Shown: piece after piece, positions 15,980 to 23,669 of the stretch | Layout: each line of letters begins with the position of its first letter | How positions within the stretch are numbered: position 1 is the stretch's first letter | From: Olsenella_K sp036454645 | GTDB taxonomy: Bacteria; Actinomycetota; Coriobacteriia; Coriobacteriales; Atopobiaceae | Direction of reading: 5' to 3' | DNA: 64,000 nucleotides | NCBI GenBank assembly: GCA_036454645.1 | Contig: JAZHSQ010000003.1 | Span: forward strand, 1 to 64,000 | Position numbers and translations under genes: made by a program | The notes under the pieces: generated by a model | Database searches by the model: none | Told to the model about the DNA's origin: nothing | The model's input: only the letters and a program-made list of their open reading frames with translations

Positions 15980-17368
15980 GGTTCCGTCAATAATCTTTCG
16001 CAAAAAGCCCCACGGGAGCTGGGGACGATATGAATTCCTGAACTTGTGCTCCTAGCCCTCTGCCGACCCCCTCACGTCCCATCCCTCGAGGAGGCTGACG
16101 TCGAGGTACCTCTTGGTCCCCCAGCTCCCCTCGGCCATGTACTTGCACCGAGCCGCCGCCAGCATCGTGGCGGCTCGGCCGTCGGGGAAGCTGGCGACGG
16201 CCTTGGTCCTGCGCTTGATCTCCCTGTTCAGGCGCTCGATCCCGTTGTTGGTGCGGATCCTCCTCCAGTGCTCGGGAGGGAAGCGCGCGTAGGCGGGCGT
16301 CTCCATGTACCCCTCCTCGACGACCCTCGCGGCGTCAGCGAGCCCCGAGGTCCCCGGCGACCCGGCCACCTCCTTCGCCTTCCGGGCGGACGCCTCCAGC
16401 GACTCCTGGGCGCGCGTCGCCTCGGGCTGGGCGGCGACGGCCTTCCTGCGCCTCTTCGGGACCTTCGCGAGGACGTTCCGGCAGGAGTGCACCGTGCAGC
16501 GCTGGCACTCCGCGCTGGGGAAGGCCTCGGACGGGGCCCCGAGCATCCCCGCGGACTTGTCGCCGGCGGCCGGCCCCGCCCCGGCGAGGCCGCGGTCCCC
16601 GGGGCCCAGCAGGAACTCGCGCCAGGGGTCCTCGGACTCCCCGTGGCCCTCCTCCACGCAGACGGCCTCGCGGCGCCCGTCCGGGTCGGCGCCGATGGCC
16701 GCGAGCAACGCGACGCCCTCGTGCGCACCGCCCCAGTTCCTCCTCGCGTGCGTCCCGTCGACGCAGGCGTACGGGCGCTCGGAGGCCAGGGGCCTCCTCC
16801 TCCAGGCGTCCACCTTCTCGGACGCCTCCTGGTCGGGGTTGGAGGCCGTACCGGCGGAGAGCCCCTCGTCCCAGAGGATTCTGGTGACGTCCTCGATGTT
16901 CCGCGTCGACACACCGAGCAGGCACGTCTCCATGAGCGCCTCCTCGACCGAGCTCTCGCGCCTCCCGTAGCGCTCGATCACCTCAGTGGCGAGGCGTGCG
17001 CCCCCGGGCTTCGGCACGCCGGCCTCTATCTTGCCCGCCTGCGCGGGCGGCCCGCGGCTGTAGTGCCCACTCCCGTGGGCCTGCCGCTCGTCGGTGCGCT
17101 CGTAGCGCTCCGCGCTCGCAAGCTCGTCGGCCTGCGCGTCGAGGATTCCATTGACGGCCTCCTCGACCGTCCTCCTGACGAGGTCCCTGATCTCGTCTTT
17201 GAGGGTGTTCTCGTCAAGCGTCAGGATTGGTGGCTGCATGGCCCCTCGATCCATTCGCATGACTTGTCTCGGCGAACGAAGCCATACCGTCCGGAGGGGC
17301 CGTGCGCCTTAGCGTGCGCCGCTCTTGGTTACGCCACCCTCAATTTGCGAAAGAAACTGTACGTCACC
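15980..17368. mobile_element. IS256-family insertion sequence, apparently complete
   Basis: The 1,389-bp element holds one transposase gene on the minus strand. Imperfect 25-bp inverted repeats lie at 15980-16004 and 17344-17368, with 18 of 25 positions matching, including the inner run CTTTCGCAAA. The flanking octamers TGGTGCAT (15972-15979) and TTGTGCAT (17369-17376) match at seven of eight positions, as expected for the 8-9 bp duplication made by this family. Size fits the family. It sits between the BCCT gene and the second reductase module and interrupts no recognisable gene. Confidence 0.85.
16052..17260 (-). CDS. IS256-family (mutator-type) transposase
   Basis: A 402-residue DDE transposase if the first ATG is used. 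MQPPILTLDENTL, starting at 17239, is an equally good start. Family blocks are clear: LLGVSTRNIEDVTRILWDEG, YACVDGTHARRNWGG, CQRCTVHSCRNVLAKVPKRRR and RIRTNNGIERLNREIKRRT. The likely catalytic triad is D168, D234 and E342. The frame is uninterrupted and the codon use is as GC-rich as the host, so the element has been in this or similar genomes for some time. Some positions differ from the consensus (for example HSC where HFY is usual), so activity is uncertain. Confidence 0.93.
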   Translation of the reverse strand: MRMDRGAMQPPILTLDENTLKDEIRDLVRRTVEEAVNGILDAQADELASAERYERTDERQAHGSGHYSRGPPAQAGKIEAGVPKPGGARLATEVIERYGRRESSVEEALMETCLLGVSTRNIEDVTRILWDEGLSAGTASNPDQEASEKVDAWRRRPLASERPYACVDGTHARRNWGGAHEGVALLAAIGADPDGRREAVCVEEGHGESEDPWREFLLGPGDRGLAGAGPAAGDKSAGMLGAPSEAFPSAECQRCTVHSCRNVLAKVPKRRRKAVAAQPEATRAQESLEASARKAKEVAGSPGTSGLADAARVVEEGYMETPAYARFPPEHWRRIRTNNGIERLNREIKRRTKAVASFPDGRAATMLAAARCKYMAEGSWGTKRYLDVSLLEGWDVRGSAEG

Positions 17369-17605
17369 TTGTGCATGGCTTTGCGCCGGGCCACCTCCGA
17401 CCTGCCGCGAGACCAGGCCATGGGCGGGACGCTTGCCCAGGAAGCCCATCCCGGAGCGTCATCTAGGTCGCGTTTCGTCCGCCCGACGCGTTCCAAGGCC
17501 TGCGGAGTCCGTGCGCGAGCCCCGGAGATGCAGGATGCGGCACGAGGGACTGCACCGGCCGCGCTAGTGCGAGGCGGACCGAGTCGGCCCGCGCGGGAAG
17601 AGGAA
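17369..17605. other. Intergenic stretch right of the IS element
   Basis: About 240 bases without a supported gene on either strand. Apart from the probable target-site duplication at 17369-17376, nothing structured was recognised until the terminator at 17606. Confidence 0.5.
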
Positions 17606-17640
17606 GGCCCCGTCCAGGACGTGACGTCCTGGACGGGGCC
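17606..17640 (-). terminator. Strong stem-loop terminator downstream of the ykvI-type gene
   Basis: A perfect 16-bp stem (17606-17621 with 17625-17640) with the loop TGA. On the minus strand it is followed by a pyrimidine-rich TTCCTCTTCCC. It closes the grdX-grdE-grdB-permease operon. Confidence 0.8.
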
Positions 17641-17679
17641 TCTTGGGTGCGTAGGCCAACCTCGAAGGCGGTTGAGCCG

Positions 17680-18789
17680 CTAGGCCTCGACCTTATCGGC
17701 CTGGCCCTTGCGGGAGATGCGCCTGCGGATGTCGTAGACGATCATGAAGGCGATCAGGATGAACCCGAGGTAGCCGTTCAGGCCGTAGAGGACGTTGACC
17801 AGGCCCTTATACGGCAGGAAGCAGGCTACGACGCAGCCGATGACGCCACCGACGACGATCAGGAGCTTGTAGCGCGGCGTGCCCTCGCGGGAGATGGCGC
17901 TGACGCCGCTCCAGAGCAGGGGCACCGCGGTGGTGTAGATGCCGCAGAAGATGATGATCGAGAGCACCTGCGCGAAGGCGGGGTTGATCGTGTTGGCCAG
18001 CATCAGGGTGGGGATGTCGGCGTAGGCGGTGATGTCGATGTGGGAGATCAGCGCGACGCAGCAGATGGCGGCCGTCGCGAAGATGAAGATGGTGGACAGC
18101 AGGACGCCCTTGTTGACCTCGTGCTCGTCGTTCTTGGCGCCCATCTCGGCAAGGAAGGTCGAGAACCACAGGATCACGAAGCCGCCGTAGGAGGCCCCGG
18201 AGGCGAAGGGGTTACCCCCGCCGACCTGTACCAGGTCGTACTTGCCGGCGTCTATGGCCTGGAGGTTTGCCGGGAAGTCGGGCAGGCCCATGATGGCGGT
18301 GGCGATTGAGACGCCGAGCAGGCAGACGATGATGACCGGCCCGATCTTGCCGAGCGCGTTCACGATGCCGTCGAGGCCGAAGACCGCCGTCGCGACGACG
18401 GCCACGGTGAGGACGACGGCGCCGACGCCGTTGGGCAGGCCCCACTGCTGGGTGGCCGTGGAGTTGGCGCCGCCGCACATGACGATGAAGCACATGTAGC
18501 AGAAGAAGGACGTGAAGTACTTGTAGAAGGTCCCGATGTACTTGCCGCAGTAGAGCGTGAAGATGTCGGAGCCCTTCTCGATGTGGCGCTCGCTCCCGTT
18601 GCTCGTGAAGGAGAGGTTGGTGTAGACGTAGATGGCCGCCGCCACCAGGATGACCACCATGAAGAGCGAGCCGTAGGAGGCCTCGTACTGCATGACCTCC
18701 TGCATCGTGGCGAACCCGGCACCGATGTAGAAGGCGATGCACGAGCCGCAGAACCCGATGACCCTAGCGATGCTTGATTTCTTTGTCAT
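17680..18789 (-). CDS. YkvI-family membrane transporter in the grd module
   Basis: A 369-residue membrane protein with about ten hydrophobic helices, resembling the YkvI family of the LeuT/APC-type fold. The start SSIARVIGFCGSCIAFYIGAGFATMQEVMQY has the unwound GAGFATG-like first helix typical of these amino-acid carriers. The family has no firmly assigned substrate. It is encoded 162 nt downstream of grdB, at the end of a LysR-grdX-grdE-grdB cluster, so import of the reductase substrate (for example glycine or an N-methylated glycine) is the obvious inference. It carries a short positively charged C-terminal tail. No substrate assignment is possible from sequence alone. Confidence 0.8.
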   Translation of the reverse strand: MTKKSSIARVIGFCGSCIAFYIGAGFATMQEVMQYEASYGSLFMVVILVAAAIYVYTNLSFTSNGSERHIEKGSDIFTLYCGKYIGTFYKYFTSFFCYMCFIVMCGGANSTATQQWGLPNGVGAVVLTVAVVATAVFGLDGIVNALGKIGPVIIVCLLGVSIATAIMGLPDFPANLQAIDAGKYDLVQVGGGNPFASGASYGGFVILWFSTFLAEMGAKNDEHEVNKGVLLSTIFIFATAAICCVALISHIDITAYADIPTLMLANTINPAFAQVLSIIIFCGIYTTAVPLLWSGVSAISREGTPRYKLLIVVGGVIGCVVACFLPYKGLVNVLYGLNGYLGFILIAFMIVYDIRRRISRKGQADKVEA

Positions 18790-18951
18790 AGATGTCGCCC
18801 ATCAGGAGTGAGGACGGCTGGCGTCCTCTTTCGGCCAGGAATGCCGCGGCGGGGTGCGTCCGAGGACGAGCACCCCGCCGGGATGATTGAGCGCGGGACA
18901 ACCGCGCGGGCCGCTCCCCGCCTTCGGGGAGCGGCGTTGGCTGGGGCCCTG

Positions 18952-20250
18952 TTAGAACTGGGTCGGGCCGTCGACCGGGGTCTGGAGGGCCTTGAGCGCC
19001 CTCTCGACGAGCCCCTTGCGCAGCGCGTACTCGTCGGCAGCGGCGAGCGTCGGGTTGCCGACGGGGTAGGGGATCGCGACGGTCGGGACGATCCTGTTGG
19101 CGCCGACCGACTGCGAGATGGTCGTGATGGTGGCCATGTGGACGATGGGGATGCCGTAGCGCTCGATTTCCTTTACCATCGTTGCACCGCAACGAGTGCA
19201 GGTGCCTCAAGTGCTGGTGAGGAGCACGCCGTCGACGCCGGCCTCCTTGAGCTCGCGGCCGATCTCCGTACCGAACCTGCGGCCGTTTGCGACGGAGGTG
19301 CCCGTGCCGGTCGTGGTGTAGAAGTACTGGTAGACGCCGCCGATGACGCCGGAGTCCGCGAGGTCGCTCAGAACGTCGAACGGCACGACGCGGTTGGCGT
19401 CCAGGTTGGCGTAGGTGGGGTCGTAGCCGCCGTGGATCGTGCAGAAGTCGGCCTTGAAGTCCTTCTCGCCGCTGACGTCGTACTTGTTCCACTGCTGGGC
19501 GGAGGCGGACTGAAGGTGGTCGGGGTTGCCCTTGGGCACGATGCCGCCGGAGGTGACGAGGGCGATGGTGGCCTTCGAGAGGTCGGCGATGGGCGCGGCG
19601 GGGTCGACGCTGTCGAACTGCGGCATGGGCAGCTCGGTCTTGAAGGGCTGGTCGGCCAGGCGCTTGAGCAGCATCTCGACCGCGCGCTCGGAGCCGCGCT
19701 TGTCGGAGAAGATCGTCTCGCGGATGCCGTGGGCGAAGTAGCCGTCGGCCTCGGGCGTGATCTTCTCGCCGGCGAGGACCTTGCGGGCGAGCGCCGCGTA
19801 CTTGGGCAGCGCCTTGCGCATGTCGGCGGCGGAGTTGCCGGTCTCGACGATGGTGACGTCGGCGCGGCCCAGGTCGACGCCAGGGTTCTCGACGTTCATG
19901 CCGGTGAAGGCGGGGATGCCGAGCTCCTTCTCGACGGCTCGGCACACGCCCATGCAGGCCATGCCGTAGCGGCCGGCGAGGAAGGCCGGGCCGGCGACGA
20001 CCAGGTCGGGCTTCTGCTCGCGCACGTAGCCGAGAATGGCCTCGAGTGCCTCGGCCTCGTGCTGGTTGTAGTAGTTGTCGCCGCAGATGATGGTGCCGGT
20101 GACCTCGGCGAAGTCCTTCACCAGGGGTCCGAAGCCCGCGGCGGGGCCGACCTTCTCGGCCACGAACGAGGGGGCGACGTCCGCCTTCTCCTCGCCGCCG
20201 ATCTGGCCGAAGAACTGGTTGACGTAGTAGAGGATCTTCTTGTCGCTCAT
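18952..20250 (-). CDS. grdB: Glycine/betaine/sarcosine reductase selenoprotein B (Sec-containing)
   Basis: A 432-residue selenoprotein read through TGA (minus strand, bases 19209-19207) as Sec348, in the context TST-U-GTCTRCGATMVK. N-terminal features are typical: ILYYVNQFFGQIGGEEKAD and the block VAGPAFLAGRYGMACMGVC. GrdB binds the substrate together with the processed halves of GrdE, then forms a carboxymethyl-selenocysteine transfer to GrdA. The gene follows grdE by 12 nt. Without recoding it would look like two pieces (20250-19207 and 19179-18952). The C-terminal part differs clearly from the first grdB-type gene (1-498), while the bases around the Sec codon are identical over 39 nt. Substrate specificity is unproven; a GrdE-GrdB pair beside GrdX is the classical glycine layout. 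Confidence 0.95.
19179..19195 (-). promoter_or_regulatory. Bacterial SECIS stem-loop of grdB
   Basis: The same TCGTTGC-GGT-GCAACGA stem-loop as in the first grdB-type gene, at the same distance from the UGA. The identity extends over 19175-19213. Confidence 0.8.
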
Positions 20251-20262
20251 GCCAGTCCCTCC

Positions 20263-21543
20263 TTAGAGCAGCTCAACGGTGCAGTTGTGGTAGCCGATCT
20301 CGGACGTGGAGCCGATCACCGCGTTCAGCTCGACGGTGATGTTGCCCTCCTCGTCGATGCAGCCCTGCCAGCCGCCTGCCAGCGTCTGGACGGCGAGCGG
20401 GTCGCCCAGGACCTTGTCGGGCACACCGAGGTGCACGACCTTGCTCACGTTGCCGGTGGACACGACGGCGACGGCCTCCTTGGAGGTGTCGGCCAGAGCC
20501 TGGCTCTTGCCGTCCCAGCCGGTGCACTCGTCGGTGACGAGCGTGGTCTTGACGCCCTTGTCCTCGAGGCGCTTGGCGATCATCACGAGGTCGGAGTCGG
20601 GGTTGCCGTAGCCCTCCTCGGAGACGATCACGCCGTCGGCGCCGAGCTCGCAGCAGAGCTTGGCGGTGTAGTCGCAGGTGCGGAACTTGCCGTCGAGGGT
20701 CGTGAGCTCGGGGGAGAGGATGTTGCCTATGTAGTTGATGGTCTTGCCGTGCTGTGCGTACAGGTCCTCGATGAGCGAGTTATTCTGGTGCTGGTAGGTG
20801 GTGATCTTGTCGCACGCAGCCACGCAGTTGCCCGAGACCACCGCGTTGTCCAGCTCCTCATTTGGGTGCAGCCAAGTGGGGAGCAAAAGCTTCGCGTCGC
20901 AGCCGTAGAAGTACACGTCGTGCAGCAGGCCCTGGGAGATGGTCATCTCCACGTAGGCGACCTTCGGCAGGTCGGGGTACTTGGCGCTCTCCTCGGCGAG
21001 GGTCCCCAGCTCGAAGACCTTGGTCTCGTCGGGCTCGACGCCCTTGGCGGCCTGGCCGACGCACTCGGCGGCGCGCAGGCCCGCCAGGCGCATCACGGTC
21101 TCGCGCTCGTGCGGCTCGAGGCCGTCCACCGTCTTGATGTCGACGACGATGTTGTAGGTCTTGGAGAACGGCGTCCACTTGGCGCCCTCCCCCCACATGT
21201 CGACGACGCCCTCCTGGAAGCCGACGACGTCGCCGACCGTCACGACCGCGGCGCCCTTGAGCACGGAGACCTTGCCGTCGCCGGCCTGGACGTACTTGCT
21301 CGTGACGCCCGGGAAGCCGGGGCGCCCCTCCTTGTAGCGGGGCTCGATGATGTCCTTGATGGGGATGATGCGGACGTGCTCGCCAGGGCGGGCGAAGTCC
21401 ACCGTGACATCCGTCACCTTGGAGTCCTGCATGATTGCCTGCTTGACCTCTTCAGGACTGACGTACAGCACGCCGTCGCGCACCTCGCACGTCTCGCCGA
21501 CGTCAACGTTCTTGATGTGGATAAGGTCTTCCTCAAGCCGCAT
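20263..21543 (-). CDS. grdE: Glycine reductase component B proprotein (pyruvoyl-type)
   Basis: A 426-residue proprotein. The self-cleavage site is GN239-C240VAACDK, where cleavage before the cysteine creates a pyruvoyl/carbonyl group on the new N-terminus that binds the amino group of the substrate as a Schiff base. The known site in Eubacterium acidaminophilum GrdE is at an equivalent cysteine (Cys242). The two halves (about 25 and 20 kDa) join GrdB to form protein B. The gene lies between grdX and grdB on the minus strand. Conserved blocks such as LEPHERETVMRLAGLRAAE are present. A GrdE-type partner for the first grdB-type gene is not in the window and may lie upstream of base 1. Confidence 0.95.
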   Translation of the reverse strand: MRLEEDLIHIKNVDVGETCEVRDGVLYVSPEEVKQAIMQDSKVTDVTVDFARPGEHVRIIPIKDIIEPRYKEGRPGFPGVTSKYVQAGDGKVSVLKGAAVVTVGDVVGFQEGVVDMWGEGAKWTPFSKTYNIVVDIKTVDGLEPHERETVMRLAGLRAAECVGQAAKGVEPDETKVFELGTLAEESAKYPDLPKVAYVEMTISQGLLHDVYFYGCDAKLLLPTWLHPNEELDNAVVSGNCVAACDKITTYQHQNNSLIEDLYAQHGKTINYIGNILSPELTTLDGKFRTCDYTAKLCCELGADGVIVSEEGYGNPDSDLVMIAKRLEDKGVKTTLVTDECTGWDGKSQALADTSKEAVAVVSTGNVSKVVHLGVPDKVLGDPLAVQTLAGGWQGCIDEEGNITVELNAVIGSTSEIGYHNCTVELL

Positions 21544-21612
21544 GTGTCAACATCTCCTTCACGTGTCTCGTGCCTTGCTGGCCTTGCAGAACCGCGTGGG
21601 GTTGGGCCCGGC

Positions 21613-21990
21613 TCAGGCGCACAGGCCGACCCTGCCTCCGGCCTCGCCGCACTCCTCGAGGGCCGCCTGGAGCAGTTCCAGGTCCATCCGGGCGTAGTCC
21701 GCGTCATTGCGCTCGATGCGCCTGCGACCCTCGGTCGCGAGGTCGTAGCTCGCGATGGAGTCCTCGGCGAGCTGGGCCTGCTCGGGCGAGAAGCCCTCGG
21801 GCCGGTCGCTCACGACGATGGACCTGAAGGGGGAGAACATCATCCCGAGGCTCGCGAACAGCGGGTGGGTGATGAGCTCGTGCCCCAGGTAGGTGAGGTC
21901 CCTCGCCCTCACGAGGACGTCCCTGAAGCCGCCCTCCACGAACTCGACGCCCTTGGCGTCCCTGAGGAGGGGGTTGTTGGTGATCACCAT
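21613..21990 (-). CDS. grdX: GrdX family protein
   Basis: A 125-residue protein of the GrdX family, a short protein found at the head of grd operons and of unknown function. The N-terminus MVITNNPLL, the block VEFVEGGFRDVLVRARDL and the later GHELITHPL are characteristic. ATG 21990 was chosen because GGGAGG lies eight bases upstream; an in-frame ATG at 22011 has no ribosome-binding site. It ends about 70 nt before grdE. It is the first gene of the module after the LysR regulator, and its position implies a role in assembly or regulation of the reductase. Confidence 0.85.
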   Translation of the reverse strand: MVITNNPLLRDAKGVEFVEGGFRDVLVRARDLTYLGHELITHPLFASLGMMFSPFRSIVVSDRPEGFSPEQAQLAEDSIASYDLATEGRRRIERNDADYARMDLELLQAALEECGEAGGRVGLCA

Positions 21991-22011
21991 CTCGTACACC
22001 TCCCTTCGCAT

Positions 22012-22262
22012 ACCTAGACGGGCAATGCGCTAGCCGAGACCAGACGAAATAAAATAATCGGAAAGGAATTTCGTCTATTGGAAGTGTACGTGCTTCAAGA
22101 TTGTTACGGAATATTGAAGGTTGCACGAACGTTGTGAGGAAATTTCACAGAACGCTTGTTATTTAGGTAACCATGTGTTACCGAATTTCGGCACAAGAGC
22201 CCCCGCTCCGCGTCGGCGCGGGACGTGGGCTGTCCTGCCGCCTCTGCTGTCCTGCCTCAGGA
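22012..22262. other. Intergenic control region of the second grd module
   Basis: A 251-nt region, AT-rich in its middle, between the LysR stop and grdX. It contains a palindrome at 22166-22182 and, near 22,199-22,232, a GC-rich imperfect stem that could end the LysR transcript. The grdX promoter should lie in the AT-rich 22,040-22,160 stretch, but no box pair stands out. Confidence 0.5.
22166..22182. promoter_or_regulatory. Palindromic candidate operator upstream of grdX
   Basis: GGTAAC and GTTACC flank five bases (CATGT), forming a perfect 6-5-6 dyad upstream of the grdX-grdE-grdB operon. A LysR-type or other dimeric regulator could bind it; this is inferred from symmetry and position only. 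Confidence 0.45.
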
Positions 22263-23138
22263 TTAGGGAAGCTGGGGGATGATCCGCTGCGCGTAGGTCA
22301 CGAAGCGCTCTACGGTAGGCGTGTTCTCGCTCTCGGCGGGGATGGCGATGCCCAGGTCGATCGAGCTCGCAGGCTCCACGGGGAGGAGCGCCATCTTGGT
22401 GGAGAGGCCCTGGGTGATCAGGCGGTTGGTGATGACGAGGCCCAGGCCCTGCTCGACCATGCGGAAGGCCGGGTAGTTGTACAGGGTGGAGATGCTGTAC
22501 TCGACCTTCACCCCGGAGCCCTCGATGAGCCTCAGCACGTCCACGTCGGCGCCGTAGGCCGGGAAGATCAGGGTCTCGTCCGCGAGCTGGTCGAGGCTGA
22601 CGGAGGACTGGGCCGCCAGGGGGTGGTTCGGCGGGATGGCGACCATCATGGGGTCCTTCCTGAGGAAGACCCAGCGGTACGGGATGGTGGGGAAGTAGCT
22701 GTAGAACCCGATGTCCGCCTGGCGGTTGGCGAGGTAGTTGGCGACCTCCTGCCACACGCCCTCGAAGAGGTGGATCTTGATCCGGGGGTAGTCCTTGTGG
22801 AAGGCGGCGATGACCTCGGGCAGCCACTCGCTCGCCACGCTCGCGTACGAGGCGATGCGCAGGGTGCCGGTCGCGAGCCCCTTGACCTCGGAGATGACCT
22901 GGGTGAGCTGCTCGTCCTTGCCGCAGGCGTCGCGGATGAGGGGGATGAGCCTGACCGCGTTGGGGGTGGGGGAGACGCCCTGCTTGCTGCGGACCAGGAG
23001 CGGGAAGCCGATCTCGCCCTCGAAGGCGTCCATCATGTGGCTTACGCCGGAGGGGGTGTAGCCGAAGTAGCGAGCCGCCTTCGAGAGACTGCCGGTGTCG
23101 ACCGCCTTGAGGAAGACCTGCGCCTTCCACATGTCCAC
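22263..23138 (-). CDS. LysR-family transcriptional regulator
   Basis: A 291-residue LysR-type regulator. The N-terminal helix-turn-helix (about residues 15-40) reads GSLSKAARYFGYTPSGVSHMMDAFE, and the C-terminal effector domain begins near residue 90 (GTLRIASYASVASEWLPEVIAAF). The start is GTG at 23138 or ATG at 23132. It is transcribed in the same direction as grdX-grdE-grdB-permease and lies directly upstream, so it is the best candidate regulator of that module, probably sensing the substrate or a related metabolite. Its effector is unknown. Confidence 0.9.
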   Translation of the reverse strand: MDMWKAQVFLKAVDTGSLSKAARYFGYTPSGVSHMMDAFEGEIGFPLLVRSKQGVSPTPNAVRLIPLIRDACGKDEQLTQVISEVKGLATGTLRIASYASVASEWLPEVIAAFHKDYPRIKIHLFEGVWQEVANYLANRQADIGFYSYFPTIPYRWVFLRKDPMMVAIPPNHPLAAQSSVSLDQLADETLIFPAYGADVDVLRLIEGSGVKVEYSISTLYNYPAFRMVEQGLGLVITNRLITQGLSTKMALLPVEPASSIDLGIAIPAESENTPTVERFVTYAQRIIPQLP

Positions 23139-23155
23139 GCGACCACCCCCAGGTC

Positions 23156-23177
23156 CTTGTCATATTGTCCTAACAAG
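23156..23177. promoter_or_regulatory. Dyad just upstream of the LysR gene
   Basis: CTTGT and ACAAG flank 12 bases, starting 18 bases upstream of the GTG start, overlapping a TATGAC that could be its -10 box. This would suit autoregulation by the LysR protein, but no experiment supports it. Confidence 0.4.
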
Positions 23178-23248
23178 CCAGTATCGCCTTTGGCATAGGA
23201 GCTCGCGGGTGAATTCGACCGGCGCCCCGGCAGGGGCGTCAAAAGGTA

Positions 23249-23275
23249 ATCGCCCCCGCGAAGCGCGGGGGCGAT
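23249..23275 (-). terminator. Terminator of the DUF3343 gene
   Basis: A perfect 12-bp GC-rich stem (23249-23260 with 23264-23275) and a three-base loop. On the minus strand it is followed by TACCTTTT. It lies 48 nt downstream of the DUF3343 stop codon. Confidence 0.75.
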
Positions 23276-23322
23276 CGGCGCGCGTAACATGGGACGATGC
23301 GCGAGGGTGACGCTTAGGAGAC

Positions 23323-23565
23323 CTACAGCATGAGCTCGTGGAGCGACGAGGGCGTGAGGCCGACCTTCTCCATCTCGTCCAGGATCTGCTGCCTGTCGGC
23401 GGGGTCCGCCTTCCAGACCATGCCGCAGCCAGCCGAGATCTGGGGCGGCATGGGGATGATGCGCCCGGGCACGCCGTCGCGCTCGCAGGCGGCCTCCATG
23501 GCCATCGCGTCGGTGGTGCGGTCGAAGGCGACGATAAGGGTGTTCTTCTTGGGTGAGAGTGGCAT
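23323..23565 (-). CDS. DUF3343 (putative Se/S carrier-like) protein
   Basis: An 80-residue protein of the DUF3343 family, annotated in databases as a putative Se/S carrier-like protein because of its genomic links to selenium genes. It has a ferredoxin-like small fold, with the segment VAFDRTTDAMAMEAACERDGVPGRIIPMPPQISAGCGMVW. The single cysteine in AGCGM would be the carrier residue. It is divergent from selD, with a shared AT-rich control region of about 100 nt. The local context of selD, yedF and a cysteine desulfurase supports a role in delivering selenium to SelD. This role is inference and not shown for the family. Confidence 0.85.
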   Translation of the reverse strand: MPLSPKKNTLIVAFDRTTDAMAMEAACERDGVPGRIIPMPPQISAGCGMVWKADPADRQQILDEMEKVGLTPSSLHELML

Positions 23566-23669
23566 GGTGGTCCTCGCTTCTCGCGGATGTCATTAGCATG
23601 GAAATGATATCCATGGGGTACTGTTTATAGGTACAGATTATAGTTGCCCGCCGCCAGGCGGGAGGCGAG
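23566..23669. promoter_or_regulatory. Divergent control region between DUF3343 and selD
   Basis: This 104-nt stretch is far more AT-rich than its surroundings, with TATAG and TTATAG motifs around 23,626-23,643 facing selD. Divergent promoters for the DUF3343 gene and the selenium operon are expected here. No clear operator was recognised. Confidence 0.45.

Noticed and set aside
16046..17683. A + strand open frame opposite the transposase
   Set aside because: It is the complement of the IS256 transposase, which has the full set of family motifs and the catalytic triad.
18808..22017. A very long open frame on the + strand opposite the second grd module
   Set aside because: It is the antisense of grdB, grdE and grdX, which have clear family motifs. 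Its translation is low-complexity Val/Gly/Asp-rich sequence typical of the reverse of GC3-rich genes.
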